Origin: CAYFXE01 sp964347035
GTDB lineage: Bacteria > Acidobacteriota > Aminicenantia > Aminicenantales > Aminicenantaceae
Direction of reading: 5' to 3'
Assembly: GCA_964347035.1 (NCBI GenBank)
Contig: CAYFXE010000007.1
Location: forward strand, 1-64,000
Length of the DNA stretch: 64,000 nucleotides
The translations under genes and the position numbers were made by a program. Positions within the stretch are counted from its first letter, which is position 1. Each line of letters opens with the position of its first letter. Shown here piece by piece: positions 27,462 to 37,175 of the stretch. The notes beneath the pieces are model-generated. The model was not told the DNA's origin. It saw nothing but the letters and a program-made list of their open reading frames with translations, and ran no database searches.

Positions 27462-28961
27462 TCAGCCCTCAACGTCAGAGGTGCGAAGGGGGATACGGAT
27501 GGTGAAGGTAGATCCTTTTTCTTCCTCGCTTTGCACCTCGATCTCGCCTCCGTGCTCGTTTACGATCCGATAACAGATGGATAAACCGAGGCCCGGGCCC
27601 ACTCCTGGCCCTTTAGTGGTAAATCCAGGATCGAATATTTTATCGAGATTTTCCTCAGGAATTCCTTTTCCATTGTCTTTAATCATGATCATCACGTTCT
27701 CTTTTTCCTGCTGTGTTTTTATCCATATCTTTCCCTGTCCACTCGTGGCTTCAATAGCATTCGTCAGGATATTCAAGAAGACCTGGTTGAGTTGTCCTGG
27801 GTTACAATAGATCTCTGGAAGAGGAGCAAAGTCCTTCTCGATTTCTAGCTTCAACTCGGGATTAACGATAAGCAGGGTAAGCGTATCCTCGATCCCTTGA
27901 TGAAGGTCAGCCTTCTGGTATTCGGTGGCATCAAGGCGGGCAAATCCTCTAAGCGCTTTAACAACTCTGTCTATTCTAGAGGCGCCCATAGCCGTGGACT
28001 GGTTGAGTTCTATTAGGGCTTCAACGGCTCGATTGAGCTTTTCTTTTTTCTCGTCTGTCCAAGGCCCTTCTTCCTTATCCTCTACGATACTGCTTATGAT
28101 TTTGATAATTCTCTGGGCTGTATCGGCGTTGGAGTTAATCGCCCCGAGAGGTGTGTTCACCTCGTGGGCCAAGCCAGCCACAAGATTGCCGAGGGAAACC
28201 ATCTTTTCTTTCTGGATAAGCTGGGCCTGTGTCTCACGGAGCTTTATGTTCGTCTCTTCCAGCTCCTCGGCATGTTCTTTGAGGGATTGCTTCAGTGAAA
28301 TTTGTTTCTGCCTCGATCGGTAGAGACGATACCGACTGTGAAAGATGAGGCTGGATAACACAGTACATAATACAACCGCCAAACTCAGAAGCACATAAGA
28401 CTCATCCTGCACATAAAGAGGGGCTTCTCCAAAAATTCCAGGAGTAAAACGCGCGACGAGGTAGAATTGCAGAGTTATCGTCACTCCGAGGAGTAGGATC
28501 TGCCACGACCTAAAGGGAGCAGCGCCCATCCCGATCAACAAGGCTAGGATTAGATATCCGGCCGATAACGAAACATCTCTTTTCACTATGTCGTCGAAGA
28601 GAATAGCCATACATGTAGCCAGGATGAGCAGGAAAACCACAATTCGGCCACTTCGAGGTCTTCGGCAGAATCTAGATAATATTATTACCAAAACACCTAA
28701 AAAGAAAATTACGATTTTGTCTGCAACAGCGGCAACATTCTTAATCTCTGGTCGAGAAATCCAGACGAGCTTCTGGCCGAGGATTAAAGCCATTGAGCCC
28801 AGGTGTATAATCGGAGCGACAACAGCCAAGGTCCCTGCAATGATCATCCCGCTCCGGGTTAGGCGGGTGATGTATTCACTGAATCCTGGATCCTTTTCCA
28901 TTTTGTCAGGAAACAGATAACTCAACCAATAGGACAATGATTTCTTTTTTGAACTAGTCAT
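27462..28961 (-). CDS. Membrane sensor histidine kinase
   Basis: 499 residues. Six or so membrane helices fill residues 30-215, with no large outside domain. A coiled coil follows, then HisKA with the acceptor His near 265 (LVAGLAHEVNTPLGAI), and a HATPase with DNGKGIPEENL and GVGPGLGLSICYR boxes. The catalytic half is close to that of the kinase at 4073-6184, which has the NTP(L/V)GAI motif and the same IPEENL(D/S)KIFDPGFTT run, while the input halves differ. No response regulator is adjacent. The 3' end runs into an AAAAAAGGGGAC-type sequence right after the stop. Confidence 0.88.
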   Translation of the reverse strand: MTSSKKKSLSYWLSYLFPDKMEKDPGFSEYITRLTRSGMIIAGTLAVVAPIIHLGSMALILGQKLVWISRPEIKNVAAVADKIVIFFLGVLVIILSRFCRRPRSGRIVVFLLILATCMAILFDDIVKRDVSLSAGYLILALLIGMGAAPFRSWQILLLGVTITLQFYLVARFTPGIFGEAPLYVQDESYVLLSLAVVLCTVLSSLIFHSRYRLYRSRQKQISLKQSLKEHAEELEETNIKLRETQAQLIQKEKMVSLGNLVAGLAHEVNTPLGAINSNADTAQRIIKIISSIVEDKEEGPWTDEKKEKLNRAVEALIELNQSTAMGASRIDRVVKALRGFARLDATEYQKADLHQGIEDTLTLLIVNPELKLEIEKDFAPLPEIYCNPGQLNQVFLNILTNAIEATSGQGKIWIKTQQEKENVMIMIKDNGKGIPEENLDKIFDPGFTTKGPGVGPGLGLSICYRIVNEHGGEIEVQSEEEKGSTFTIRIPLRTSDVEG

Positions 28962-29104
28962 TTCTTTTTCTCACTAGCGAGTTAAATCACAAGTAAAAAA
29001 ATGGATGGTATTTTACCCTCATGGAATTTAGCTGATTTCCTGTCCCTTCCGTTCGGATTATATCAAAGGCAAAAGAAAGTTGTCAAAACGGCAAAGAGGA
29101 AACG

Positions 29105-30732
29105 TTAATGTAAAACGAAATCAAGAAAAATCCCGTGCAAAGTTCGTTCGAGTGAAAACCTCTGATACATGAGCCGAATAGTCAAACCGGCATATGTAAA
29201 TCCCAGGTGGATGGTCGGTAATTCAATCCCGAAGGCAAACTTTAAACCATCTTTCTTGTATGGCGATCTCAAGCCGATGGCATAACCAAATTCAAAATGA
29301 TAGGCATCCCACAGATGGAGCGGACTCGGCAATTTTAGACCGAATCCCAGAGTGGGAACGAGCAGTAATCGGCGNNNNNNNNNNAGGAAGGCATAATGGA
29401 TAGATCCATCGAGGCTTTATGAATCACTAATAGATCATCAGCCAGCCCATAGCCCAATCCGATTTGATTTCCGAAACCGCTTCCTCTTTTTTTGAAGGCT
29501 GGGCCTCCTCCCAAGCGAAAGAGTAATCCCTTATAACTTGGAGGAAAGTGTCTTGTTTGATAAAACCGGACCGAGGCCATATCTGGATGAGATTTTATCA
29601 ATTCCTTTGGACTATGTTTGGCCAACAAATCAGGAACCATCCAGTCTGGAACTGCAGTCCGGGGATAAAGAAATTCCTGATCAATGCCATGTAAACACGG
29701 ATCATGGAATCCAGGATCACGCAATTGAGGATAGTGATGCCGCCTATGGATTCCATGTTTATCTATCTCATCTGTACGCACACTCCATGAGGCAGAAACA
29801 GGCATCGGCAAGAGGAGAAGTGCCGGCATTTTGAAATTCGAATAATACTCTTCACCCTCTCTGGCCGACGTCCATTGATTCACCAACTCCTTTAGAGTCA
29901 GACCTGAAGCCACTGATTGACCCCATTGTTTCAAACTTTCTGGGATGTCCACACCATCAGAGGAAACAAAGTAGACGAGGAAAATTTCTCGTAGAGATGT
30001 CATACATGCTTCCATAACCTTTCGATAAGTCGGCGCGTGCCATTGAAGAATTTTATTGCCAAAGGTCTGCCATACATCTCCATGCGAGTTGATGACGTAT
30101 GCCCCTTCATTCCTGTAAAAGTTATAGGCCGTCCTGTTGTTGACTGGGTGAAGCCCAAAAAAAGAATCACCAACAGGTACCAATAGATGCCCTGCAGCGA
30201 ATGAGTCCATCAGATAACTCATAGCCCTGGCCTCGTAGATCAAGGCCCGTTCAAAAACCTTATCCATCCTGTCCTTTTCTTCACCAGCGATTTTGGCCCA
30301 ACGAAAGGCAACCCAATGATGGAGGAAGTAATTGACGATGACATTCTGATCTGACAGCTCGGCTGAAAAGGCTGGAGGCAAAGAATCGCCTGTTTTTTGG
30401 GCTCTGGCTGAAACTGTCTGACTGTGCTCGTTCCATACCTTCTCTAAGAAAGCGGCAGATAAAGGATTGAGTTGCTCTAAAATCGTCTTTCCCCTTCTCT
30501 GATATCTGGCTGCGGAAGAATCCTTCCCGGCAAACTGGGCACAGACTTCTCCAAATGTCTTCTCCTGGGCGAGATTATTTCCGAGGAAAGTTAGATTCCA
30601 GTCGGCAAGGAGTGCTTCGAGCGCCCGATCTGCTACGATGCGATGTTCTTCTCTCTCCCAGGTAAAAGCCACTGCTGGAAGGACAGCGATGAAACAAAGG
30701 AGTAAAAGATTTATTTTGAGCGGCTTTTTCAT
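29105..30732 (-). CDS. S1/P1-nuclease-like or phospholipase C-like secreted protein with barrel-like C-terminus, split by a gap
   Basis: After a signal peptide (LLCFIAVLPAVAFTWEREEH) comes a helical zinc-enzyme-like domain of the S1/P1 nuclease or bacterial phospholipase C type: W at the mature start, EEHRIVADRALEAL, FLHHWVAF and DSFAAGHLLVP supply plausible His and Asp ligands. From about residue 410 the sequence becomes glycine-rich beta (RLGGGPAFKKRG, NQIGLGYGLADDL) like an outer-membrane barrel. The 10-N gap at 29375-29384 changes frame; beyond it the barrel continues (LLVPTLGFGLKLPSPLHLW, FGIELPTIHLGFTY) to TAA at 29105. It is one gene, not two. It follows the M19 gene by 4 bases. Confidence 0.65.
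29375..29384. other. Assembly gap (10 N)
   Basis: This scaffold gap lies inside the S1/P1-like gene. Ten N shifts the frame, so the true missing length is not a multiple that preserves the displayed frame. Confidence 0.95.
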
Positions 30733-30736
30733 TAGA

Positions 30737-31960
30737 TTAAAGCCCCGATCTCCAATTCTTCAGGAGAAACTCGATAACATTGTTGGCCATGATGTCTTCG
30801 ACAACATCTTCGTCATTGTCGAATTCTTGGAGAAGCAGTTTACGGAGCCTGTCGATCTCACTCAAATCGGACATCTCCTTGGGACCTGTGATGTATCCAG
30901 AAAAATCGCTGCCTATTCCGATATTCTTGTGTGTGCCACAGATTTTTGTAACATAACGGATGGTTCGCACCACATCCTGAAGAGATCCGTATTCCTTGGC
31001 CATATTCAGACTGTTGTAATTCGAGAGCACGAAAGGATACAGGATGATGCCCACCATTCCTCCACACTTGGCTATTTCTTGGATATGCTCGTCGTAAAGG
31101 GAGTAAGGATGATCGCCCAGAGCTCTCACAGAGGAATGAGTGGCCACCAGAGGCTTAGTCGACACTTTGAAGACATCCTCGATGGCGGCTGAGGTGGCAT
31201 GGATGACATCGACGATGATACCCAGTCGTTCCATCTCCTTGATGATCTCGGCTCCAAACTCGCTCAATCCTTGATTCGGCCAGCTGCTGTTTGAATCCGG
31301 GAAGAATGGCAACGGATTGGCAGAAGAAGCGATGCCCTTGTTGAAGAAATGGGTGATGGTCATCAGGGCCACACCACGATCGGCGAATAATTCCAATGGC
31401 TCTAGACTTCCTCCCAAAGAATGGCCGCCTTCTACGGTGTGGATAACAGCAACTCGAAAATTTAGATTCCCTCGAGGGACATCTAACAAATCCTCCAGTT
31501 CTTTGTAATTTCTTGCCAGCTTGGCATAAGGTGCAGCCGGACCAGCAAGCTCTTCCTCAAGCAAGTCCATCATCCGTATGGCGTTCTTGGGTGCCTCCGG
31601 ATAGGGATCGGTGGGCATGGATAGGATCTCATCCATGACGTTGTAGTGACCCTCGCAGACCAGGTCGATACCGGCTTGATGAGAGCGCTTCCAGTCGACC
31701 CGAGTCTTGTTGAAAAACTTGGCGGCTATCTTGGCGAGAAAAGGAGATCTAACAGCAGGCGGAGACAGCAGATTCCAGTCATTTATAGTACTGTGAACAT
31801 GCAAATCAGCGAGAACTCTCCGCTGGTGTGTTGGGCGCACAATTTTTGCAATGCGATTCGAAGTCTCTTCGCACAGATTCTCAAGAGATCCGGCTGTGAT
31901 CAGGCCAGCGCAGGAGAAGAGAGTTGAACGCAGGAACTGGCGTCTAGAAATAATGGCCAT
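30737..31960 (-). CDS. Tat-exported M19 dipeptidase
   Basis: 407 residues, renal-dipeptidase family. The N-terminus has a twin-arginine signal (SRRQFLRSTLFSCAGLITAG). Metal ligand positions are clearer than in the 24857 paralogue: LADLHVHST, HTVEGGHSLGG (bridging Glu), VDVIHATSAA, THSSVRAL and GIGSDFSGY. It would hydrolyse dipeptides in the periplasm. It is followed after only 4 bases by the S1/P1-like gene, so the two are probably co-expressed and both act outside the cytoplasm. Confidence 0.87.
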   Translation of the reverse strand: MAIISRRQFLRSTLFSCAGLITAGSLENLCEETSNRIAKIVRPTHQRRVLADLHVHSTINDWNLLSPPAVRSPFLAKIAAKFFNKTRVDWKRSHQAGIDLVCEGHYNVMDEILSMPTDPYPEAPKNAIRMMDLLEEELAGPAAPYAKLARNYKELEDLLDVPRGNLNFRVAVIHTVEGGHSLGGSLEPLELFADRGVALMTITHFFNKGIASSANPLPFFPDSNSSWPNQGLSEFGAEIIKEMERLGIIVDVIHATSAAIEDVFKVSTKPLVATHSSVRALGDHPYSLYDEHIQEIAKCGGMVGIILYPFVLSNYNSLNMAKEYGSLQDVVRTIRYVTKICGTHKNIGIGSDFSGYITGPKEMSDLSEIDRLRKLLLQEFDNDEDVVEDIMANNVIEFLLKNWRSGL

Positions 31961-32106
31961 TTCTATATCATGCTTCCCATTTCCCAGAAAAAAATATCAC
32001 AAAGATACTAGATTGACAATATCTGGCATATAGAATTTGGTGTTTTTATTGGTGTAGTCCTAATTTGACTTGTACTACATATTAAAATGCATGTACTAGT
32101 GGTGAA

Positions 32107-32778
32107 TTACTTTTCTTTGGGCTGGAAACCGATGCGGTCAAAGGGATTAACCACACTGGTCGTGATATTGCGCAGATGAGAGTTGATCCGTTTCAACCAA
32201 CGGACATACAGGACAAGCGCCGCTGCATCACCCGGACGGATATTGGCATCCTTCTCTTTGACAACATCCACGACCGTATCATCACAGGCATCGTTGACCC
32301 AGGCATATTTCTCCAGGAGTTCGAGGGCCAAATCCGCATCTCCCTCTTCAAAACATTTTTTAGTTTGGATAAAACTGTCTTCCACCGCCGCTTCGATACG
32401 CGCGATTTCATCCTCGAATTCTCCTCCACGCAGCTTTCCGGGATGGTCAAGGGCCAGCTCCACCATATTCTTGGTATAGTCTCCGATACGCTCGATATCG
32501 ATGATGATACTGACCAAGGCCAATCCCGATGGTAAGTCAGCCGTACCCCGAACAGCCAGATGATTGAACACCATACGCCGGACTTCACGTTCATAGCTGT
32601 TGACCTCTTTGTCCGTCTCCTTTACCTTCAAGTCGATCTCACTGTCCTCCCTGTTCCTCAGAGATTCTCTTGCTTCCATGTACATCGCCCGAGTGATTTC
32701 CAGCATATCGAAGGACCGTTGATAAGCCCTGTCCATCAATGTATCTTTTTTGAAAATCGCCAGCCATTTTTTAAACAT
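32107..32778 (-). CDS. PhoU-domain protein
   Basis: 223 residues, all helical, with the repeated PhoU pattern: acidic metal-binding E(R/S)IGDYTKNMVELAL-type helix in the middle (IDIERIGDYTKNMVEL) and the matching KRINSHLRNITTSVVNP near the end. PhoU proteins regulate phosphate transport. The gene follows the Na/Pi cotransporter by 12 bases with AAGGAGGGG before its ATG, so this is a clear two-gene phosphate unit in which PhoU controls the transporter. Confidence 0.88.
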   Translation of the reverse strand: MFKKWLAIFKKDTLMDRAYQRSFDMLEITRAMYMEARESLRNREDSEIDLKVKETDKEVNSYEREVRRMVFNHLAVRGTADLPSGLALVSIIIDIERIGDYTKNMVELALDHPGKLRGGEFEDEIARIEAAVEDSFIQTKKCFEEGDADLALELLEKYAWVNDACDDTVVDVVKEKDANIRPGDAAALVLYVRWLKRINSHLRNITTSVVNPFDRIGFQPKEK

Positions 32779-32790
32779 AGGTTCCCCTCC

Positions 32791-33891
32791 TTATCTAAAG
32801 ATTGATATCAGTAATATAGGTATTAGAAAAAAGACGATAACAATATAAAAAATGGCAATGAATTTATGTCGAGTGACTATACCAGCAAAACTCTCAGCTA
32901 TTGTGATCGGGACAATCTTGAGCGGATACCAGATGATGATACCTGATATGTTGAATAGAAGATGAGAAAAGGCAACGATTATCGCCGCCAGATTGCCAGT
33001 CACAAGGGCAGCTAAGATCGCTGTCACTGTGGTTCCGATGTTTGCTCCTAGAGTATAAGGGAATATCTGCACCAGAGTCAACAAACCGGCGCCCGCCATG
33101 GGAACAGCCAGCGAGGTCGTAATCGAGCTGCTCTGGACCATGGCCGTCAGCAGCAATCCCACCAGAAAAGCCCTCGGGGCGGTCTTAAACAGGTAACGGT
33201 CAAACCAGTCTTCGGCTTTTGTAACCACCAGAACCTTCAAAGACTTCACCATTCTAGTGAGGGCCAGAATCAGCAGGATGAGAGAAAGAGTTAAAAGGAT
33301 CCAGGGATAGTCGCTTATCAAGCCTTTTAGAATTTCAACGGGAGGTTTAGTCAATGCCTTGACCGGACTTAAAAATTTCAGACCGCCGATATTCTGGAAT
33401 TTCTCTCCCAAGAATGTGGCTGCATATCCTAGAAAATTTGTAAAATACTGCAGCGGAAACAGAACCAAAACAGCAAGAAGATTAAAAAAATCATGCACGA
33501 CGGCCGCTGATAGTCCCCGCCGGAATTCCATATCGCGTCTTATTTGAGACAGAGAGACGAGTGTATTCGTCACCGAGGTGCCGATGTTGGCCCCCATGAT
33601 TATAGGGATAGCATTGGCCACGTTCAACGCCCCGCCAGCGACCAATCCAACAACAATCGAAGTCGTTGACGAAGAAGACTGGATAATAGAAGTCGCGAGG
33701 ATCCCGATGAATATCCCGACCAAGGGGTTGGTGGTGGTCGCAATCAGAGTCTCGGCCAGCCCTTTCCCGAACATTTTGAGAGAGGTGCCCATCAGTTCCA
33801 AGCTGAACAGGAATACATACAGGAAAAACAGCAAGAAAATGAGGTTGAACAGAGTGATATGACGTTGATAAAAGCCTTTAAGTGAATTCAT
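32791..33891 (-). CDS. Na+/phosphate cotransporter family protein
   Basis: 366 residues with about eight membrane helices. The two QSSS repeats that form the phosphate and sodium site are present: TSIIQSSSSTTSIVVGLVAG and AMVQSSSITTSLAVPMAGAG. Conserved GANIGTS and GANIGTT follow each repeat. It is a NptA/PhoU-associated type without the fused PhoU tail, which is instead the separate downstream gene. It takes up phosphate, or possibly exports it, coupled to Na+. The start shows only a weak ribosome site. Confidence 0.9.
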   Translation of the reverse strand: MNSLKGFYQRHITLFNLIFLLFFLYVFLFSLELMGTSLKMFGKGLAETLIATTTNPLVGIFIGILATSIIQSSSSTTSIVVGLVAGGALNVANAIPIIMGANIGTSVTNTLVSLSQIRRDMEFRRGLSAAVVHDFFNLLAVLVLFPLQYFTNFLGYAATFLGEKFQNIGGLKFLSPVKALTKPPVEILKGLISDYPWILLTLSLILLILALTRMVKSLKVLVVTKAEDWFDRYLFKTAPRAFLVGLLLTAMVQSSSITTSLAVPMAGAGLLTLVQIFPYTLGANIGTTVTAILAALVTGNLAAIIVAFSHLLFNISGIIIWYPLKIVPITIAESFAGIVTRHKFIAIFYIVIVFFLIPILLISIFR

Positions 33892-34107
33892 CGAGACCGG
33901 TTTATTTCTTAGATCTTTTCTCTCTGGCCAGTCAAGAAAAGCTTATATCACAGAGTTTTTGTTGAGTCAAAATCTATCCCGAGAAACCTCATGTTTCGTG
34001 CTCTTCTTACGCTTTGACATCGCTTATTCTCTCTGCTAAAACCATATGGAAGAAATCTGAATAACGAACCAAAAAGACGAGTTTTTCCTCCAAAAAAGGA
34101 GAAATAA

Positions 34108-34959
34108 ATGAGATGGAAGCAATTCCTCACACCAGTTAAATCGGTAAACTCTGACGAAGTTAAGGACTACATCTCGAAGCATGAAGAAGGAAAATATGTG
34201 CTCCTGGATGTACGGCAGCCTCATGAGTATGAGAAAGAACACATCCCTGGAGCCAAGCTAGTCCCTCTTCCTGAGCTGACCGATCGCCTCGACGAACTCG
34301 ATAAGGAAGAGCCGACCATCGTCTACTGTGCCGTTGGCGGACGAAGCCGGATGGCCGCCCAACTCTTATCAGGAAAAGGATTTAAGGCTGTCATGAACCT
34401 CAAAGGGGGCATTGCATCCTGGCAGGGGCAGAAAGCTGTCGGTCCTTATGAATTCAAGGCCATACCCTTCGACGAAAAGGCCCCCCCCCAAAATATCATC
34501 ACCTTGGCTTATGGGCTTGAACTGGGTCTTGAAAGCTTCTACCTTAATTTATCCTCCAAGGCAAAGGATGAAGATCTCGTTTCTCTCTTCAAAAAGCTCG
34601 CTTCTTTTGAAGAAAAACACAAGAAGAAACTACTCACACTGTACTCAGGCATTGCCCCATCAGGTGAGGATAAGAAGTCATTCGAGAAAAGCCTAGCATC
34701 CGAGATCATGGAGGGCGGATTCACGACCGAAGAATTCATCCAATTAAACCGTCCGGCCCTAGAATCTATCCAGGATGTCATCAACCTGGCCATGATGATC
34801 GAAATCCAGGCTCTTGACTTGTATTCACGCTATGCCGACAAAAGCCAGGATAAAAAATCTAAAGATATTTTTTACCAGCTTGCTGAGGACGAAAAAATTC
34901 ATCTGAAAAAATTGGAGGGACTTTCGGCGCCTCGATCTCTGGAAACTTCCGCCTTTTAA
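34108..34959 (+). CDS. Rhodanese-ferritin-like fusion protein
   Basis: 283 residues with two domains. Residues 10-110 are a single rhodanese domain with VLLDVRQPHEYEKEHIPGA and the active Cys loop VYCAVGGRSRMAA, which carries persulfide sulfur. Residues 125-275 form a four-helix ferritin/rubrerythrin-like bundle with the metal-binding pattern (LGLESFYLNLSSKA, FEEKHKKKL, EIQALDLYSRYAD, EDEKIHLKKLEG). The fusion suggests sulfur transfer tied to iron or peroxide chemistry. GGAG lies 8 bases before ATG 34108. It is divergent from the Na/Pi unit, so 33892-34107 should hold both promoters. Confidence 0.88.
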   Translation: MRWKQFLTPVKSVNSDEVKDYISKHEEGKYVLLDVRQPHEYEKEHIPGAKLVPLPELTDRLDELDKEEPTIVYCAVGGRSRMAAQLLSGKGFKAVMNLKGGIASWQGQKAVGPYEFKAIPFDEKAPPQNIITLAYGLELGLESFYLNLSSKAKDEDLVSLFKKLASFEEKHKKKLLTLYSGIAPSGEDKKSFEKSLASEIMEGGFTTEEFIQLNRPALESIQDVINLAMMIEIQALDLYSRYADKSQDKKSKDIFYQLAEDEKIHLKKLEGLSAPRSLETSAF

Positions 34960-34960
34960 G

Positions 34961-34988
34961 AAAAAAAAGGGAATGGCCCCCTTTTTTT
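34961..34988. terminator. Terminator-like hairpin after the rhodanese fusion
   Basis: Eight A, GGG, a short loop, CCC and seven T form a hairpin that would work in either direction. It begins one base after the TAA. The sequence also matches the AAAAAAGGGG ends of the dispersed repeats, so the terminator may be repeat-derived. Confidence 0.6.
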
Positions 34989-34998
34989 CACATTCCTG

Positions 34999-35240
34999 CG
35001 TCATTCCCGCATAAGCGGGAACCCCGGGCTAGGAAAAATGTCATTCCCGCGAAAGCGGGAATCCAGGGATATAATAGACTCTCATCATGATAGATAGACC
35101 TGGTTTCCTGCCTGCGCGAGAAAAAGCCTGGATCCCTGCTTGCGCAGGGATGACGGAAAGTGAGCAGGGATGATGGAAAATGAGCAGGGATGAGCTTTAT
35201 TTTACTGGATTCACGCTTACGCTGGTAGCAGGTACAGTGA
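34999..35240. repeat. Array of GTCATTCC-type palindromes
   Basis: Two units in one orientation (GTCATTCCCGCATAAGCGGG, GTCATTCCCGCGAAAGCGGG, each followed by AA-CC) and one inverted (GGATCCCTGCTTGCGCAGGG then ATGACGG). Short direct repeats TGAGCAGGGATGA and a CACGCTTACGCTGGTAGCAG follow. They fill the space between the convergent rhodanese and FAD oxidoreductase genes. Spacers are irregular, so it is not a CRISPR. Confidence 0.75.
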
Positions 35241-35246
35241 TGAACT

Positions 35247-36407
35247 TTATTTTACTGAGTCTCCATTTCCAAGGGGACGAGCCTGGAATTTTTTCATGAA
35301 TTTCTTGTCTAAATAGTTTTTATAAAAGAACGCGACTCTCCCATCAAAGACAAGATTTTGGCGGCAGAAGATGGCTTTCCCATCACCTAGGTTAAAAATG
35401 AGAAGATAAATCTTCTGGGGATGGAAAGCCTGCATCTCTTTGCCTTCCAGAGCCGCCAGCAAATTATGGTAAAGGACCGGGTTCTGCTGGACGGCATAAA
35501 CCCCTACTTTATCCAAAGGACGATCCATGAGATTGACACAGTCTCCACCTCCGAATATCTGAGGGTACTTGATGCTCTGAAGATAAGGATTAATGAGCAA
35601 GGCTCCGTCTCCATCTGTGGGCAGGCCAGAGTCTTTAAAGACAGTCGAGGGTCTCACGCCAACAGCAAAAACGGCTAAATCAAAAGAAAACATCTGCCCT
35701 TCCCGGGAGACCAATCGCCCATTCTCTAATCGATCTATATAAACTCCTTCCCTCAACTCAATCCCGCGACGCTTGAAGGACCGCAGGGCCAGACTTCTCG
35801 CTTTCGGCGGAAAACGGGAGAGAATCTCATCCCCGGAAAGCAAAGTGATTTCAGCTTTTTTCCTTTCTTCACTTAAGACTCTCCAGATATTGCCCGTTAT
35901 TTCCACTCCTGCTGCTCCCCCACCCACGACTCTGATATTCATCGGTCCTTTCCCTATCATCTCCTTAATGAGATTTCTCGCTCTCCAAAGATTCTCGATA
36001 GGCTTGGCGGGCAGGATATGTTCGGCTCTCTCTCCTAAAAAATCTATAGGGACAGTGCTCCCGATATTGAACGAGACGACGTCATAACAGATTTTTTCGC
36101 CTGATTCCAGCTCTAGATTCTGTCCATCAGGATCGATATGCCTGACTTTCCCTTGGATGAATTCCGCTCCCCGATTCTCTGCAGTTTTTTTGATGTGGAA
36201 TCTGATCTGTTCTGGCTTGTATGTTCCTCCCAGCATGCCAGGTCCCATTCCTGAGTAATAATGAAAAGGGTTTGGCCCTATAAGGGTAACTCGATGACCA
36301 CGCTTAACGAAGACGTCGATATTTACCAGTACAGTCATGTGAGCATGTCCGCCGCCCGCTAAAACCAAGTGTCCCCCCATTTCAACCTTCTTGCTTCCAC
36401 TCATCAT
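35247..36407 (-). CDS. FAD-dependent pyridine nucleotide-disulfide-type oxidoreductase
   Basis: 386 residues of the NDH-2/SQR-like flavoprotein group. The first Rossmann motif is LVLAGGGHAHMTVL and the second (NADH) is RVVGGGAAGVEITG. The closing FAD motif is FGGGDCVNLMDRPLDKVGVY. The GGGHAHM start is shared with the flavoprotein part of SelD-fused proteins. No redox-active CxxC is seen, so a membrane quinone or sulfide-type reaction is more likely than disulfide reduction. The start may be 36407 (weak site) or 36380, where AAGG lies 5 bases before ATG. It stands alone. Confidence 0.8.
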   Translation of the reverse strand: MMSGSKKVEMGGHLVLAGGGHAHMTVLVNIDVFVKRGHRVTLIGPNPFHYYSGMGPGMLGGTYKPEQIRFHIKKTAENRGAEFIQGKVRHIDPDGQNLELESGEKICYDVVSFNIGSTVPIDFLGERAEHILPAKPIENLWRARNLIKEMIGKGPMNIRVVGGGAAGVEITGNIWRVLSEERKKAEITLLSGDEILSRFPPKARSLALRSFKRRGIELREGVYIDRLENGRLVSREGQMFSFDLAVFAVGVRPSTVFKDSGLPTDGDGALLINPYLQSIKYPQIFGGGDCVNLMDRPLDKVGVYAVQQNPVLYHNLLAALEGKEMQAFHPQKIYLLIFNLGDGKAIFCRQNLVFDGRVAFFYKNYLDKKFMKKFQARPLGNGDSVK

Positions 36408-36567
36408 TTCTATTTGGTGACTTGCTCATCCTCTCTAATTTTTCCTTCCAGCTCTTTTAAAAATGATTATCAATAAAATTCTCTTAAATTAGAAGCACCA
36501 GAAACACCAAAGAAACGACTCTCACCGATTACGATTCTTCACCTCTATAAATGATGCCGAATTTGGC

Positions 36568-37170
36568 CTACTTTACCAGCTTAGCGGCAATACTGGCCAC
36601 CCATGTGCCCTGAACGCGGGCGGCCTCGAGCTCATTTTCGCTCGGCATCCGTTCGCCTTTCCCCCCGGCTATCGTCGATGCACCGTAGGGAGAGCTCCCG
36701 GTGATCTCATCGATCCTCATCTGCCCCTTAAATGAATAAGGCAAGCCAACAACAATCATCCCCAGATGAAGTAAAGTGAAGTGAAAAGATATGATGGTCG
36801 ACTCCTGCCCTCCGTGTTGAGTGGCGCTACTGGTAAAAACACTACCCACTTTCCCGACGAGTTTATCCTCGGCCCAGAGATTTCCAGTTGCATCTAGAAA
36901 CTGGCGCATCTGCCCACACATGTTTCCGAATCGCGTGGGTGTGCCGAAGATGATAGCATCGGCATCGCTAAGCCTCTCCAGACTACATACAGGTACATGA
37001 GCCATAGATTTTTGGGTCTCAAGAGCTCCTAATTTTCCCAAGATCTCTTCTGTAAGTGTCTCTGGAACCCGGTACATTTCGACATCAGCATCATCGACGG
37101 ATTTGGCTCCCTCGACGACAGCCTCGGCCAAACGATGGACATGTCCATACATAGAATAATAGACGACCAA
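36568..37170 (-). CDS. wrbA: WrbA-type NAD(P)H:quinone oxidoreductase
   Basis: 200 residues, tetrameric flavodoxin-like FMN enzyme that reduces quinones by two electrons. FMN-binding features are YYSMYGHVHRLAEAV, IFGTPTRFGNM and SSATQHGGQES; the family ending TIAGGKGERMPSENELEAAR is present. The first usable start is TTG 37170, but WrbA proteins begin three residues earlier, and that codon is ATA (37177-37179), 8 bases after GGAGG and overlapping the TAA of the NYN gene. Either AUA/UUG initiation or a G-to-A change is implied. It is coupled to the upstream NYN gene. Confidence 0.88.
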   Translation of the reverse strand: MVVYYSMYGHVHRLAEAVVEGAKSVDDADVEMYRVPETLTEEILGKLGALETQKSMAHVPVCSLERLSDADAIIFGTPTRFGNMCGQMRQFLDATGNLWAEDKLVGKVGSVFTSSATQHGGQESTIISFHFTLLHLGMIVVGLPYSFKGQMRIDEITGSSPYGASTIAGGKGERMPSENELEAARVQGTWVASIAAKLVK

Positions 37171-37175
37171 AATTT

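Noticed and set aside
29105..29332. Separate 75-residue gene
   Set aside because: It continues the barrel-like tail of the gene before the gap in another frame, so it is part of that gene.
34999..35240. Possible CRISPR array
   Set aside because: Repeat units are palindromic, few, in both orientations and with irregular spacers; the same units occur elsewhere singly.
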